Assembly (NCBI RefSeq): GCF_007830635.1
Contig: NZ_VLLA01000011.1
Location: forward strand, 124,001-188,000
Direction: 5' to 3'
DNA from: Bradyrhizobium huanghuaihaiense
GTDB taxonomy: Bacteria > Pseudomonadota > Alphaproteobacteria > Rhizobiales > Xanthobacteraceae
DNA: 64,000 nt
Under the pieces are notes generated by a model. The model was not told where the DNA came from. It worked only from the letters and a program-made list of their open reading frames with translations, and made no database searches. Shown here in pieces: positions 26,565 through 34,462 of this stretch. How positions within the stretch are numbered: the stretch's first letter is position 1; every line of letters starts with the position of its first letter. The position numbers and the translations under genes were made by a program.

Positions 26565-27978
26565 GCGCGTTCCGTCTGCCACTTGACGCCGGTGCTGCCT
26601 GCGCTCTTCTCGCCGCCGCCCTTGAAGGCGCCGCGATAGCGCGCGGCGGGGTGTCGGTCGTTCAGCCGGCCGCCGCTGCCGGGGAACATCTTTTCGCGCA
26701 ACGTGCCCGGTGCGTATTCGCGCTGGGCAAGGCCGCGTTTCTGCAGCACCGGGATGACGTGTTCGATGAAGTCGCGATAGGAGCCCGGAAAATACTGGCA
26801 GATCATGTTGATGCCGTCGACGCCCGCATCCTGCCAGGCCTCGAGCTGGTCGGCGATGCTCTCGGGCGTTCCGACGATGCGGCTGTTGTAGGACAGCGCG
26901 TAGGCGAGATCCTGGACGCGCACCTTCTTGCCGGGGTTGCTGGCCTCGAACATGCTGATGAATCCGCGCAGGCCCTCGATGTTGGCTTGTTCGATCGGCA
27001 TGTCGCGGTCGAGCATGCCGAGGTCGATGCCCATGTCCCGGCTGATATGTGCGGCGAGGCCGTCATAGCTGACGCCCTTGTCGATCTCCTCGGATTTGCG
27101 CCACGCTTCTTCCTCCGTGCTGCCCACGACGAAGGAGAAACCCTGGATGAACTTCAGGTCCTCCGGCCGCCGTCCGTGGGCTGCCGCGACGGCGCGGGTC
27201 GCCGCGATACCTTTGCGCGCGCCTTCGATGGTCGGATAGAGCACGAAAGTGCCTTCCGCATTACGGGCGGCGAAGGACTGGCCGACCGGCGAGGCGCCGG
27301 CCTGATACAGCACCGGCGTACGCTGCGGCGAGGGCGAGCAGAGATGCGGCCCCAGCACCCTGTAGCGCTCGCCGGAATGGTAGATTCGGTGGATCTTGCT
27401 GGCGTCGGCATAGACGCCGTTCTCCCTGTCGCCGAGCACGGCGCCTTCGTCCCATGAGCCTTCCCAGAGCTTGTAGACGACATCCATGTACTCGTCGGCG
27501 CGGCGGTAGCGCTCGTCGTGCGGAATGATCTCGTCGAAGCCGAAATTCTGTGCGGCGTTATGGCTGACGCTGGTGACGATGTTCCAGCCGATGCGCCCGT
27601 TGCTGAGATGATCCAGCGTCGACAGCCGGCGCGCGAAGCTGAACGGATGCTCCGACATGATGGAGCTGGTGAAGGTGAGGCCGAGGTTCTCGGTGACGCC
27701 GATCAATACCGCGGAGAGCGCGGCGGAATCGTTGCAGGGGATCTGCAAGCCTTCCCTAATGTAGGTGTCCCACGATCTTTGTAGGCCGGGTCGATGCCGA
27801 TGACGTCGGCGAGGAACAGCGCGTCGAAGCAGCCTTGCTCGAGAAGCTTGGTCAGCTCGATCCAGGTGCTCAGCTTGTCGAAATGCATCTGCGTGCTGTC
27901 GGGGTGGCGCCAGAGCCCGTGATAGATGTGGGAGACGACATTCATCGAGAAGCAGTTCAGGATCAGACGATTGCGCAT
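26561..27978 (-). pseudogene. LLM-class (NtaA/SnaA/DszA-type) flavin monooxygenase, one-base frameshift
   Basis: Two adjoining frames together encode one complete protein of about 472 residues. The first 68 or so residues (from ATG 27978, preceded by AGAGG) read MRNRLILNCFSMNVVSHIYH through DALFLADVIGIDPAYKDR. The rest, from about 27773 down, continues WDTYIREGLQIPCN in the next frame through GRIGWNIVTSVSHNAAQNFG and FVLYPTIEGARKG to the C-terminus. One base is missing next to AAAGATCG at about 27774. With it restored the protein is a typical FMNH2-dependent bacterial luciferase-family monooxygenase acting on sulfonate, sulfone, aminopolycarboxylate or similar compounds. The reductase partner follows directly. 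Either a real mutation or a sequencing error. Confidence 0.88.
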
Positions 27979-28063
27979 GGACAAGCCTCTGGGTTGCGAA
28001 GGTTTCGTCGGATCAGAGGCTAGCGACGTGCCGGTGGAGCGTCTTGCTTACGCGCGCCCGGCG

Positions 28064-28083
28064 TTTGTGCTGGGAGGGAACAG
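28064..28083 (-). promoter_or_regulatory. TTTGTGCTG-type site upstream of the monooxygenase gene
   Basis: TTTGTGCTGGGAGGGAACAG lies about 86 bases upstream of the monooxygenase start and matches the site at 24921-24940 at 16 of 20 positions, with similar GCCCGG sequence before both. Shared control by the AraC regulator is suggested. Confidence 0.45.
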
Positions 28084-28136
28084 CAGGGGCAGCTGAGCAT
28101 GAGGTGTTCGAGAATCGAATTCGATGTCTCCGCAAG

Positions 28137-28215
28137 CGTCATTGCGAGCGTAGCGAAGCAATCCAGAATCTTTCCACGGGGCAGTCTGGATTGCTTCGCT
28201 GCGCTCGCAATGACG
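28137..28215. repeat. Palindromic intergenic repeat, copy 3
   Basis: Third member of the family at 4930 and 20217, and closest to the first: CGTCATTGCGAGCGTAGCGA to GCTGCGCTCGCAATGACG with an ATCTTTCC centre. Confidence 0.9.
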
Positions 28216-28242
28216 AGGTTGCAGAACGCTTCAAATCTCCGT

Positions 28243-28386
28243 CCGTCACCCTGAGGCGCGAGCCGCGGTGCGCAGCAGCGTGAGCGAGCCTCGAAGGACG
28301 ACGGCCCGGCTGTATCTCGGCCGTTCATCCTTCGAGGCTCCCTGTGCGCCGCTTTGCGTCGCACGGCTCGCATCTCAGGATGACGG
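28243..28386. repeat. 144-bp imperfect palindrome
   Basis: CCGTCACCCTGAGGCGCGAG at the left end is mirrored by CTCGCATCTCAGGATGACGG at the right; inner arms around GAGCCTCGAAGGA and TCCTTCGAGGCTC also pair. It is a separate family from the shorter repeat next to it and sits between the monooxygenase promoter and the 3' end of the cobalamin-binding gene. Confidence 0.8.
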
Positions 28387-28407
28387 AGCTGCCGACAGAG
28401 CTCGCTG

Positions 28408-29196
28408 TTACACGCGCTCGCCCCACAACGCCGCAACGATCGCATCCAGCCCATCCGTCAGCGCCGCCGGTCCCGGCTGCAGGATGATCGGCGACTTGAT
28501 CTCGACGATGCGGTCGTCGCGGACGGCGGGGATGTCGCTCCAGCCAGCGCGCGCGTGGATGCGGGCAGGGACGACCTTCTTGCCGCACCATGAGGCGAGG
28601 ATGATGTCGGGTGCGGCTTCGCGCACCGCCTCCGTCGAAACGATCCGATCCTTTGCCGCCTGCCGATGGCGCAATTCCGGAAACACATCCTCACCGCCGG
28701 CGATCTCGATCAGCTCGGAAACCCAGCCGATGCCGGAGATCAGCGGATCGTCCCACTCCTCGAAATAGACCTTTGGCCGCGGCGAGGGGCGGCGTGCTGC
28801 CGCGATTGCGGCAAGGCGGCGTTCGAAGCTTTGGGCCAGTTCCTCTGCGCGCCCGCCCGCACCGACCAGCGCACCCAGTGTCCGGATCATCGCCAGGATG
28901 CCAGCGACGTCCCGCTGGTTGAAAACGTGGACGTCGACGCCGGCCCGCACAAGATCGGCGACGATGCCGGCCTGGAGATCGGAGAAGGCCAGCACCAAAT
29001 CCGGCTCCAGCGCCAGGATCTTCGGGATGTCCGCGGAGACGAAGGCCGACACCCGCGGCTTCTCCCGCCGCACCTGCGGCGGACGGACGGCGTAGCCGGA
29101 GACACCGACGATGCGGTCCTGCTCGCCGAGCAGGTAGAGTGTCTCGACCGTCTCTTCGGTCAGGCAGACGAGGCGGCGGGGCGGGTAGTGGAGCAT
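28408..29196 (-). CDS. Cobalamin-binding (BtuF-like) protein without signal peptide
   Basis: A 262-residue protein of the helical-backbone metal/corrinoid-binding fold. Its opening (RRLVCLTEETVETLYLLGEQ), VSAFVSADIPKILALEPDLV and the long central helix with VFNQRDVAGILAMIRTLGAL are typical of BtuF-like proteins, as is YFEEWDDPLISGIGWVSELI. Unlike classical periplasmic BtuF it has no signal sequence at the start chosen, and no in-frame upstream ATG gives one. No BtuC or BtuD neighbour is present. Such solitary cytoplasm-like members are common in rhizobia; ligand is unproven. Confidence 0.8.
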   Translation of the reverse strand: MLHYPPRRLVCLTEETVETLYLLGEQDRIVGVSGYAVRPPQVRREKPRVSAFVSADIPKILALEPDLVLAFSDLQAGIVADLVRAGVDVHVFNQRDVAGILAMIRTLGALVGAGGRAEELAQSFERRLAAIAAARRPSPRPKVYFEEWDDPLISGIGWVSELIEIAGGEDVFPELRHRQAAKDRIVSTEAVREAAPDIILASWCGKKVVPARIHARAGWSDIPAVRDDRIVEIKSPIILQPGPAALTDGLDAIVAALWGERV

Positions 29197-29314
29197 GGTG
29201 GACCATATGCGCTCATGCCGCTGCGGATGTCACGGCGGCCATTACCTCGGACGTCATTGCTTTGCCGCGCGAAGCAATTCACGCTGAGAACACAACGAAT
29301 TGGGAGGAGATCCG

Positions 29315-29713
29315 ATGACGCCGCTCGAGAAACTTAAAGCGATGAAGATGCCGTTCGCCGAGCTCAAAGGCGTCGAGTTCGTCGAGGCCGAGAAGGACCG
29401 CGTGGTGGCGCGGATGACGGTCCGGCCTGATCTCTGCACGCTGCATCACACCATCCATGGCGGCGCGCTGATGGCGCTGGCCGATTCCGTCGGCGCTGCG
29501 GCGACCGTGATCAACCTGCCCGAGGACGCCAAGGGCACGACCACGCTGGAGAGCAAGACCAATTTCATCGGCGGAGCCAAGGAGGGGGCCACGGTCATCG
29601 CCACCGCCACCCCGGTCCACCGGGGCCGGCGGACCCAGGTTTGGACCACCCGGCTGGAGACCGAGGACGGCAAGCTGGTGGCCGTGGTGACCCAGACCCA
29701 GCTGGTCCTGTAA
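29315..29713 (+). CDS. PaaI family hotdog thioesterase
   Basis: A 132-residue hotdog-fold protein. The motif LHHTIHGGALMALADSVGAA holds the HGG and the catalytic Asp/Glu-helix region characteristic of PaaI/YdiI-type acyl-CoA thioesterases; LESKTNFIGGAKEG follows as in the family. ATG 29315 has GGAGGAG seven bases upstream. It should hydrolyse an aryl- or acyl-CoA thioester in the cytoplasm. It stands between unrelated genes, so the physiological substrate is unknown. Confidence 0.88.
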   Translation: MTPLEKLKAMKMPFAELKGVEFVEAEKDRVVARMTVRPDLCTLHHTIHGGALMALADSVGAAATVINLPEDAKGTTTLESKTNFIGGAKEGATVIATATPVHRGRRTQVWTTRLETEDGKLVAVVTQTQLVL

Positions 29714-29772
29714 GACTACGGGGCCTTGATTTTGTTAACGAAATAGTCGTTCCCGATGCCGCTAAGTTGGGC

Positions 29773-29820
29773 AGGCTCCCGCCTTGAAAAGCGTGTTGCG
29801 ATGCACAATATAGGGAGCCT
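29773..29820 (+). promoter_or_regulatory. 8-bp inverted repeat upstream of GNAT gene
   Basis: AGGCTCCC at 29773-29780 and GGGAGCCT at 29813-29820 are exact complements 32 bases apart, 45 bases before the GNAT start. The first arm continues as GCTCCCGCC, the same word found in the leaders at 42-44 kb. Confidence 0.35.
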
Positions 29821-29865
29821 AGGGATTCGAACGCCTCCTCGAGGGACACCAAGAGGAGTTTTGAC

Positions 29866-30477
29866 GTGGTACTTGAAGACACCGCCCGCGCGACGTCCGT
29901 TCCGGGCTATGTGCGGACCCTGAGCCAGCAGGAAGAATTGCCGCTTCTGCGCGATCACCTGCTGAGACTCGATGCCGAGAGCCGGCATGACCGTTTCAAC
30001 GGCTTTCTCGACGACAGCTTCATCGAGCGTTACGCCGCCCGCTGCGCCGAGGACGGCACCGTCATCGTCGCCTATATCGTCGATGGCGTGGTCCGCGGTG
30101 CAGCCGAGCTACATCCGCCGGAGGGTGATTCGCTGCCCGAGGTTGCCTTCAGCGTGGAAGCCTCGGCGCGGCGCCAGAACGTCGGCACCATCCTGTTCAG
30201 CCGCCTGATCGCGGAAGCGCGCTGGAAGGGTTTTAAGCACCTGCGCATCACCACGGGCGCCGAGAATCACGCGATGCGGGCGCTCGCCAGGAAGTTCGGC
30301 GCGCATCTGCAATTCCGCCACGGTGAATCGACCGGCACGATCGATCTCACCAAGACGACCGAGGACGAGCTGGCCGATCTCGCGGCCGCGCCGTTCAAGG
30401 CTGGGCGCGCGCTTCTCAGCTTCAACTCGACCTGCTGGAAGATCATCTCCAGCATGTACGGCAATCGCGCCGCCTAG
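29866..30477 (+). CDS. GNAT family N-acetyltransferase
   Basis: A 203-residue acetyltransferase beginning at GTG 29866 with AGAGGAG at proper spacing. The fold is seen in VIVAYIVDGVVRGAAELHP (beta strands 2-4), SVEASARRQNVGTILFSRLI with the acetyl-CoA pyrophosphate loop (RRQNVGT, equivalent to Q/RxxGxG/A), and HLRITTGAENHAMRALARKF, the N-x6-A element near the C-terminal cofactor site. Substrate is unknown; small-molecule amines and protein N-termini are both possible. A strong terminator follows, so it ends its transcript. Confidence 0.87.
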   Translation: MVLEDTARATSVPGYVRTLSQQEELPLLRDHLLRLDAESRHDRFNGFLDDSFIERYAARCAEDGTVIVAYIVDGVVRGAAELHPPEGDSLPEVAFSVEASARRQNVGTILFSRLIAEARWKGFKHLRITTGAENHAMRALARKFGAHLQFRHGESTGTIDLTKTTEDELADLAAAPFKAGRALLSFNSTCWKIISSMYGNRAA

Positions 30478-30499
30478 TTCAAAGGCCGGCTGGAATCAA

Positions 30500-30530
30500 A
30501 AAAGCGGACCGGCAAAACCGGTCCGCTTTT
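30500..30530 (+). terminator. Strong rho-independent terminator
   Basis: AAAAGCGGACCGG and CCGGTCCGCTTTT form a perfect 13-bp stem around CAAAA, 23 bases after the GNAT stop. With A-tract and T-tract on both sides it can work in both directions, also ending the converging gene at 30556. Confidence 0.9.
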
Positions 30531-30555
30531 GTATGTCGGATCGAGAAATAAACGC

Positions 30556-30861
30556 TCAGGTGCCGGTGCGCGTCGCGGCGCTGAAGCGGCGAACGACGCG
30601 GCGTTCGACCACCACCGAGCGCTGCGCGCCCTGTTCGCCGGCGATCACGCGCGTGGCGGTGATGCGGCTGTTGGTGCGGGCCTGCTTCTTCACCTCGGCC
30701 TGGACGACATCGAGCGGCATCCCCATCAGAGCTGCGGCGATCTCGGCCTGCTGCTCCTGGTCGTCGGTGATACCGACGGCGGCGAAGATCGCCTCGTCCA
30801 GGGTCGGCGGATCGTGACGCACGCGCCGCGTGCCATATTTGGTATTCCAGTCTGCGCTCAT
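30556..30861 (-). CDS. Conserved hypothetical protein (101 aa)
   Basis: A 101-residue soluble protein beginning ADWNTKYGTRRVRHDPPTLD. The middle (TDDQEQQAEIAAALMGMPLD) is strongly helical; the C-terminus is arginine-rich (VVVERRVVRRFSAATRTGT). No cysteines, membrane segments or enzyme motifs. GAGG stands shortly before the ATG. Codon use is normal, and it is enclosed by its own terminator, so it is taken as a real gene of unknown role. Confidence 0.72.
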   Translation of the reverse strand: MSADWNTKYGTRRVRHDPPTLDEAIFAAVGITDDQEQQAEIAAALMGMPLDVVQAEVKKQARTNSRITATRVIAGEQGAQRSVVVERRVVRRFSAATRTGT

Positions 30862-30964
30862 GGGGGCCTCGTTTCGATCCGGGATACCTAGTGCCGCCTA
30901 TGTTGCATTGCAATATGAAATTGGTGTGGCATCTCAGCTATTCACCACTTGCATCGATCCGGTG

Positions 30965-31651
30965 TCAGGGTGGTGGCGGAGCACCGGCATCGGCCTCGTC
31001 CCGGTGCTGTGGCCAGCGCTTCAGGGCGGCGTGTCCAGCCTCAGTAAGCCCGTAGATTCCCCGCTCGGCACGCTCGAACCAGCCATACACATTGTTAAGC
31101 AAGATCTTGCCGGCATCGGGACAGCGCACACGCAGCTCGCGCACGGGCCGCGGGCCTGTCGCGAGCTCCGACGCGCAAGCCAGCGCCTGCTGCCGGTAGG
31201 CCGTCATGATCGGCGCGCGCGTGCTGCCGCCGAGCACGGGATCGCCCTGGCGGCGCTGATGCTCGGCAACGAGCCGTGAGCGAATCTTCGGCTCGCGGCG
31301 CGGGGCCGCCGTCGGCGGCTTCACCAGCACCTCGACCTGGCCGCGGTCGGTGACCCCCAGCATGCCGAAGCCGAGGCGGCGGCAGAGATTGCGGTAGCGC
31401 GCGTCGCTCTCGCGTCCCTTGCCACGCGCGGACATTTTTGCGGCGATCCAGACTTCGTCGCCCGCCGGTGCGCGGTCGACCGCCTGCAGGATCAGCTCGA
31501 GATTGAAGGCGAGCTTGAGTTCGCCGATCACCACCACAGGCGGATCGCCGGCGCTGAGGCCGACGAGATCGCAGCCGCCGATCTCGCCCTTGACGGTGAA
31601 GCCGAGCTGTTCGAGGAAGCGTTTGACGGGCAGGTAGAGCGCGGTTTCCAC
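30965..31651 (-). CDS. DUF2161 family PD-(D/E)XK-type protein
   Basis: A 228-residue protein. The N-terminal half has the restriction-endonuclease-like core: EIGGCDLVGLSAGDPPVVVIGELK is read as the Asp of CDLVG followed by the E-x-K of IGELKLAF, preceded by a helix (YLPVKRFLEQLGFTVKG). A winged-helix-like C-terminal part (ILLNNVYGWFERAERGIYGL) may contact nucleic acid. The family is annotated as a putative phosphodiesterase; no activity is established. It is a single gene with no linked partner. Confidence 0.8.
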   Translation of the reverse strand: METALYLPVKRFLEQLGFTVKGEIGGCDLVGLSAGDPPVVVIGELKLAFNLELILQAVDRAPAGDEVWIAAKMSARGKGRESDARYRNLCRRLGFGMLGVTDRGQVEVLVKPPTAAPRREPKIRSRLVAEHQRRQGDPVLGGSTRAPIMTAYRQQALACASELATGPRPVRELRVRCPDAGKILLNNVYGWFERAERGIYGLTEAGHAALKRWPQHRDEADAGAPPPP

Positions 31652-31747
31652 TTGTGGTCCGATCGAAGAATCAGTTGCGTGCAGTCTAGAGCCTTCTCGG
31701 CTCCGATTGAATCCGAGCCTCGCCCGGACGTTCCGATCTGAACGCAG

Positions 31748-32431
31748 CTACACCCGCCCGCCGACCGGGATCAGCGCGCCGGTGATGCCGCTCGCCGCGT
31801 CGCTGGCGAGGAACAGGATCACCTCGGCGAGTTCCTGCGGCGTCACCCACTTGGAAAAATCCGCCTTCGGCATGTCGGCGCGGTTGGCCTTGGTGTCGAT
31901 GATCGAGGGCAGCACCGCGTTCACGGTGACCTTGCCCTTCCACTCGCTGGCGAGCGCCTCGGTGAGCCGATGCACACCGGCCTTTGAGGCGGCATAGGGG
32001 CCCATGCCGTTGCCGGCCTGGAGCGCGCCCATGGCGCCGATGTTGACGATGCGGCCGGCCCTGGACGCGGCGAGATGCGGTAGCGCTGCGCGCGAGGTGT
32101 TCAGCGCCGTCAGCACGTTTAGCGCATACATGCGTTGCCACGTCGTGATGTCGCCGTCGCCGACGGTCTCGAAGGCGAAGCCGCCGGCGATGTTGATCAG
32201 TGCGTCGAGCCGGCCGAAATGCTTCGCTGCCGCATCGATCGCCGTTTTCGCCTGTGCCGCGTCGGACAGATCGACGCCGCCGATCTCGATGCGCTCGGGC
32301 GTCGCCGCTAGTTGCGAGGGCGCATGATCGATGCCGGCGATGCGCGCACCGCGGGACTGCGCGATGTCGGCAACCACTTTGCCCAGCGCGCCGAGCACGC
32401 CGGTGACGACCAGAACCTTGCCTTGCATCAT
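31748..32431 (-). CDS. SDR family oxidoreductase lacking the usual catalytic serine
   Basis: A 227-residue short-chain dehydrogenase. The cofactor loop is TGVLGALGK, the structural NxAG element is ALINIAGG, and the active-site Y-x3-K is GPYAASKAGVHRL. Thirteen residues before the tyrosine, where most members have serine, the sequence is NIGAMGALQAG with no serine. The same replacement occurs in dihydropteridine-reductase-like SDRs (GAKAAL), so it may belong to that branch and use a different mechanism. It is 20 bases from the phosphatase gene upstream and probably co-transcribed. Confidence 0.87.
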   Translation of the reverse strand: MMQGKVLVVTGVLGALGKVVADIAQSRGARIAGIDHAPSQLAATPERIEIGGVDLSDAAQAKTAIDAAAKHFGRLDALINIAGGFAFETVGDGDITTWQRMYALNVLTALNTSRAALPHLAASRAGRIVNIGAMGALQAGNGMGPYAASKAGVHRLTEALASEWKGKVTVNAVLPSIIDTKANRADMPKADFSKWVTPQELAEVILFLASDAASGITGALIPVGGRV

Positions 32432-32451
32432 CGTTCTCCCGGCGCAGTGGC

Positions 32452-33210
32452 TTATGTTTGCAGATAGCGCGCCTTCAGTGCGGTGCGCTCTGCTGTGCCG
32501 AGCTTGAGCCCATCGCGCAAGTAGGTTTCGAGATCGCCATAGTCGCGCCCGACGGCTTCGAAGGCGGCCGCCAGGTACGAGGCCTCGACCGAGCCGATCG
32601 CGTTGAGAACGTCGGCGGGAAGATCGGCGGCGTTCGATGGGTCGCGCTTGTAGTGCTGGTTGGTCAAAAGGTAATCCTCGGCAATGACGTCCTCGGGCAC
32701 GCCCAGCGCATGCAGGATCAGCGCGCTGGCAAAGCCGGTGCGGTCCTTGCCGGCGGTGCAGTGGATCACGAGCGGAGCGCGGTCTTCGAGCAGATGGCTG
32801 AACAGCGCGCGAAAGCTGTGCGTGTTGTGGCGAACATAGTTGCGATAGGATTCGCGCATGAGTTCGAGCGCGACCGGTGCGGTCAACGTGCCCTGCGCGA
32901 GCTCGGCGCGCAGCGCGGCGACGACCGTCGGCTCGATCGGCAGCGAATACACCGCGATCTCGTTGACGACGCAGACGCCGGCCGCGCGCTCCTCGACACC
33001 GCGAAAATCGAATGCGCTTCGGACGCCGAGCGCGCGCACGATCTCGACATCGGCTGCGGTGAGCTGCCCGAGATGATTGGAGCGGAAGATGTGCCGCCAG
33101 CGCGTGGTGCGGCCGTCGGCGGTCCGATAGCCGCCGAGATCGCGAAAGTTGCTGGCGCCTTGCAGGGCGAGATGGCGGGCAGGGGAGTCTTTCAGGGAAG
33201 AGTCTTGCAT
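32452..33210 (-). CDS. Tyrosine-protein phosphatase (MptpB-like)
   Basis: A 252-residue phosphatase with the P-loop VIHCTAGKDRTGFASALIL near residue 150, in which Cys and Arg form the thiol-phosphate site; the AGKDR form is typical of the MptpB/LipA family, which also accepts phosphoserine and phosphoinositides. The N-terminal block GASNFRDLGGYRTADGR and the general-acid region RSAFDFRGVEERA match too. It has no signal peptide. It lies just upstream of the SDR gene on the same strand. Confidence 0.9.
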   Translation of the reverse strand: MQDSSLKDSPARHLALQGASNFRDLGGYRTADGRTTRWRHIFRSNHLGQLTAADVEIVRALGVRSAFDFRGVEERAAGVCVVNEIAVYSLPIEPTVVAALRAELAQGTLTAPVALELMRESYRNYVRHNTHSFRALFSHLLEDRAPLVIHCTAGKDRTGFASALILHALGVPEDVIAEDYLLTNQHYKRDPSNAADLPADVLNAIGSVEASYLAAAFEAVGRDYGDLETYLRDGLKLGTAERTALKARYLQT

Positions 33211-33281
33211 GGGATCAGCTTGGGTTATGGTTCCAACGGACGCACGGCGGGCGTCCTTGAGGTCTATTACAGGGGGCGATC

Positions 33282-33608
33282 ATGGGCCGGCACAAGGCCA
33301 TTGTTTTGGCGATCACCACGCTGGCGGTCGGATTTTCGGGAGTGCGGCAGGCGGATGCGCAGACCTTCCGGACCTACCGCTGCGCCGATGGTACGCAGTT
33401 CATCGTGGGATTTTATGACGACGACAAGCGCGCCTTCCTCCAGATCGACGGCGCACCCGTCACGCTCGCCAAGCGGCTGTCGGTCTCGGGCGCACGCTAT
33501 TCGGGGGCGGGGATCACGCTTGTTATCGGCACGACCGGAACGACCACGGTCAAGCATCTGAAGCGGCCGGTCACGGCCTGCGCAGTGATCGAAAAGCCCG
33601 GGATCTAG
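33282..33608 (+). CDS. MliC-like (C-type lysozyme inhibitor domain) exported protein
   Basis: A 108-residue exported protein: signal peptide up to about residue 26 (ending GVRQADA), then a compact beta domain with TYRCADGTQFIVGFYDDD, RAFLQIDGAPVTL and VSGARYSGAGITLVI. The YRC, the DG-rich strands and SGARYS are the hallmarks of the MliC/PliC family, and the second cysteine near the C-terminus (VTACAVIE) would close the domain by disulfide. Family members block C-type lysozymes, protecting against host enzymes. No lipobox is present, so it is probably periplasmic rather than a lipoprotein. Confidence 0.82.
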   Translation: MGRHKAIVLAITTLAVGFSGVRQADAQTFRTYRCADGTQFIVGFYDDDKRAFLQIDGAPVTLAKRLSVSGARYSGAGITLVIGTTGTTTVKHLKRPVTACAVIEKPGI

Positions 33609-33628
33609 CCGGGGGGACGACTGGAATC

Positions 33629-33664
33629 AAAAAGGGCCGAAACACCGTTGTTTCGACCCTTTTT
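33629..33664. terminator. Bidirectional rho-independent terminator
   Basis: AAAAAGGGCCGAAACA and TGTTTCGACCCTTTTT pair with one mismatch around CCGT. It lies between the converging MliC-like gene and the DUF2735 gene and has A/T tracts on both sides. Confidence 0.88.
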
Positions 33665-33719
33665 CAAACTGCCGCCGGCTGCTTGCGAGAGCGCGGCGGT
33701 ACCAAACCAGCAGCTGGCA

Positions 33720-33923
33720 TTAGCGTTCCCATTTGGGCTTGGCTTCGTCGACCGCATCCTGGTGGTACCAGCTCTCGCTGCAGATCGAGACGTTCGCGGG
33801 AAGCGAAGCGTGATCGGCGGGAAGGCGGGTCTCGCCATAGCGGCGTCCGGCGAGAGCTGAGCGGCCCCCGACAGGGAATTGGTAGATCTTCGCAGATCCG
33901 TGACTCAGACCATTGTTCATCAT
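33720..33923 (-). CDS. DUF2735 family small protein
   Basis: A 67-residue protein from the ATG at 33923 (directly followed by a second ATG), with AAGGAGA seven bases upstream. The core SAKIYQFPVGGRSALAGRRY and the end SWYHQDAVDEAKPKWER are the conserved features of the DUF2735 family, found in rhizobia and often next to glnII as here. A role in nitrogen regulation has been supposed from this linkage but no function is shown. Divergent from glnII, with about 540 bases between. Confidence 0.85.
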   Translation of the reverse strand: MMNNGLSHGSAKIYQFPVGGRSALAGRRYGETRLPADHASLPANVSICSESWYHQDAVDEAKPKWER

Positions 33924-34357
33924 TGCGATTCTCCTTGGTCGAAGCGCCTTTGCCTCCATGGTGCGCCCGACTCGTTCGATTGTGGTTACTGGAATCCCCA
34001 TATCGGCCGCGCATCCCGAATTGGAAAGTGCTGAAAAGGAGATCAGTTGCGGCCTATTTTGTAGGCACGCAGCTGCCTGCACCCCCAAAGGCACCGTATG
34101 AGTGGCTAACGCCTAGGCCATTCCAAAGGTTGCTAGGCAGGGGCCCGGGGCTTTACGAAAATTGCCGGACGTTGATGCGCGTTTCATCGGCACCCCCCGG
34201 CGCCGGTCGGCCTGCTCCAGAATCAGGCGTTTTCTGCGGGATTTTTGCGGTGCAGCTTCACGCGAAGGTGCGCGGCTATGACGCAGGTCGCTGTGGACGG
34301 TTTGCCGGCGTCGCGGCGAGGCCGGCTGCCGTGGAAAACCTCCCGCACTGCGGCCTT

Positions 34358-34374
34358 TTGGCACGTTAAATGCT
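34358..34374 (+). promoter_or_regulatory. Sigma-54 (-24/-12) promoter of glnII
   Basis: TTGGCACGTTAAATGCTT matches the RpoN consensus (TTGGCACG, four bases, TTGC) except for one base in the -12 element. It lies about 90 bases upstream of the glnII start. In Bradyrhizobium glnII is known to be transcribed from an NtrC-dependent promoter of this type. The 250 bases upstream hold no gene; no clear NtrC site was picked out by eye. Confidence 0.82.
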
Positions 34375-34462
34375 TGTAGAGGGCCGGCCGATGATGGCCG
34401 GGTACAAAACGTGCGGGGGCCCCAGGGCCCCCAACCTTTCGCATCATCTACAGAGAGGCTCA

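Noticed and set aside
29810..29835. tRNA-like GATTCGAAC word (T-loop complement) near 29822
   Set aside because: The flanking bases do not form a T-stem or acceptor stem and no anticodon arm is present.
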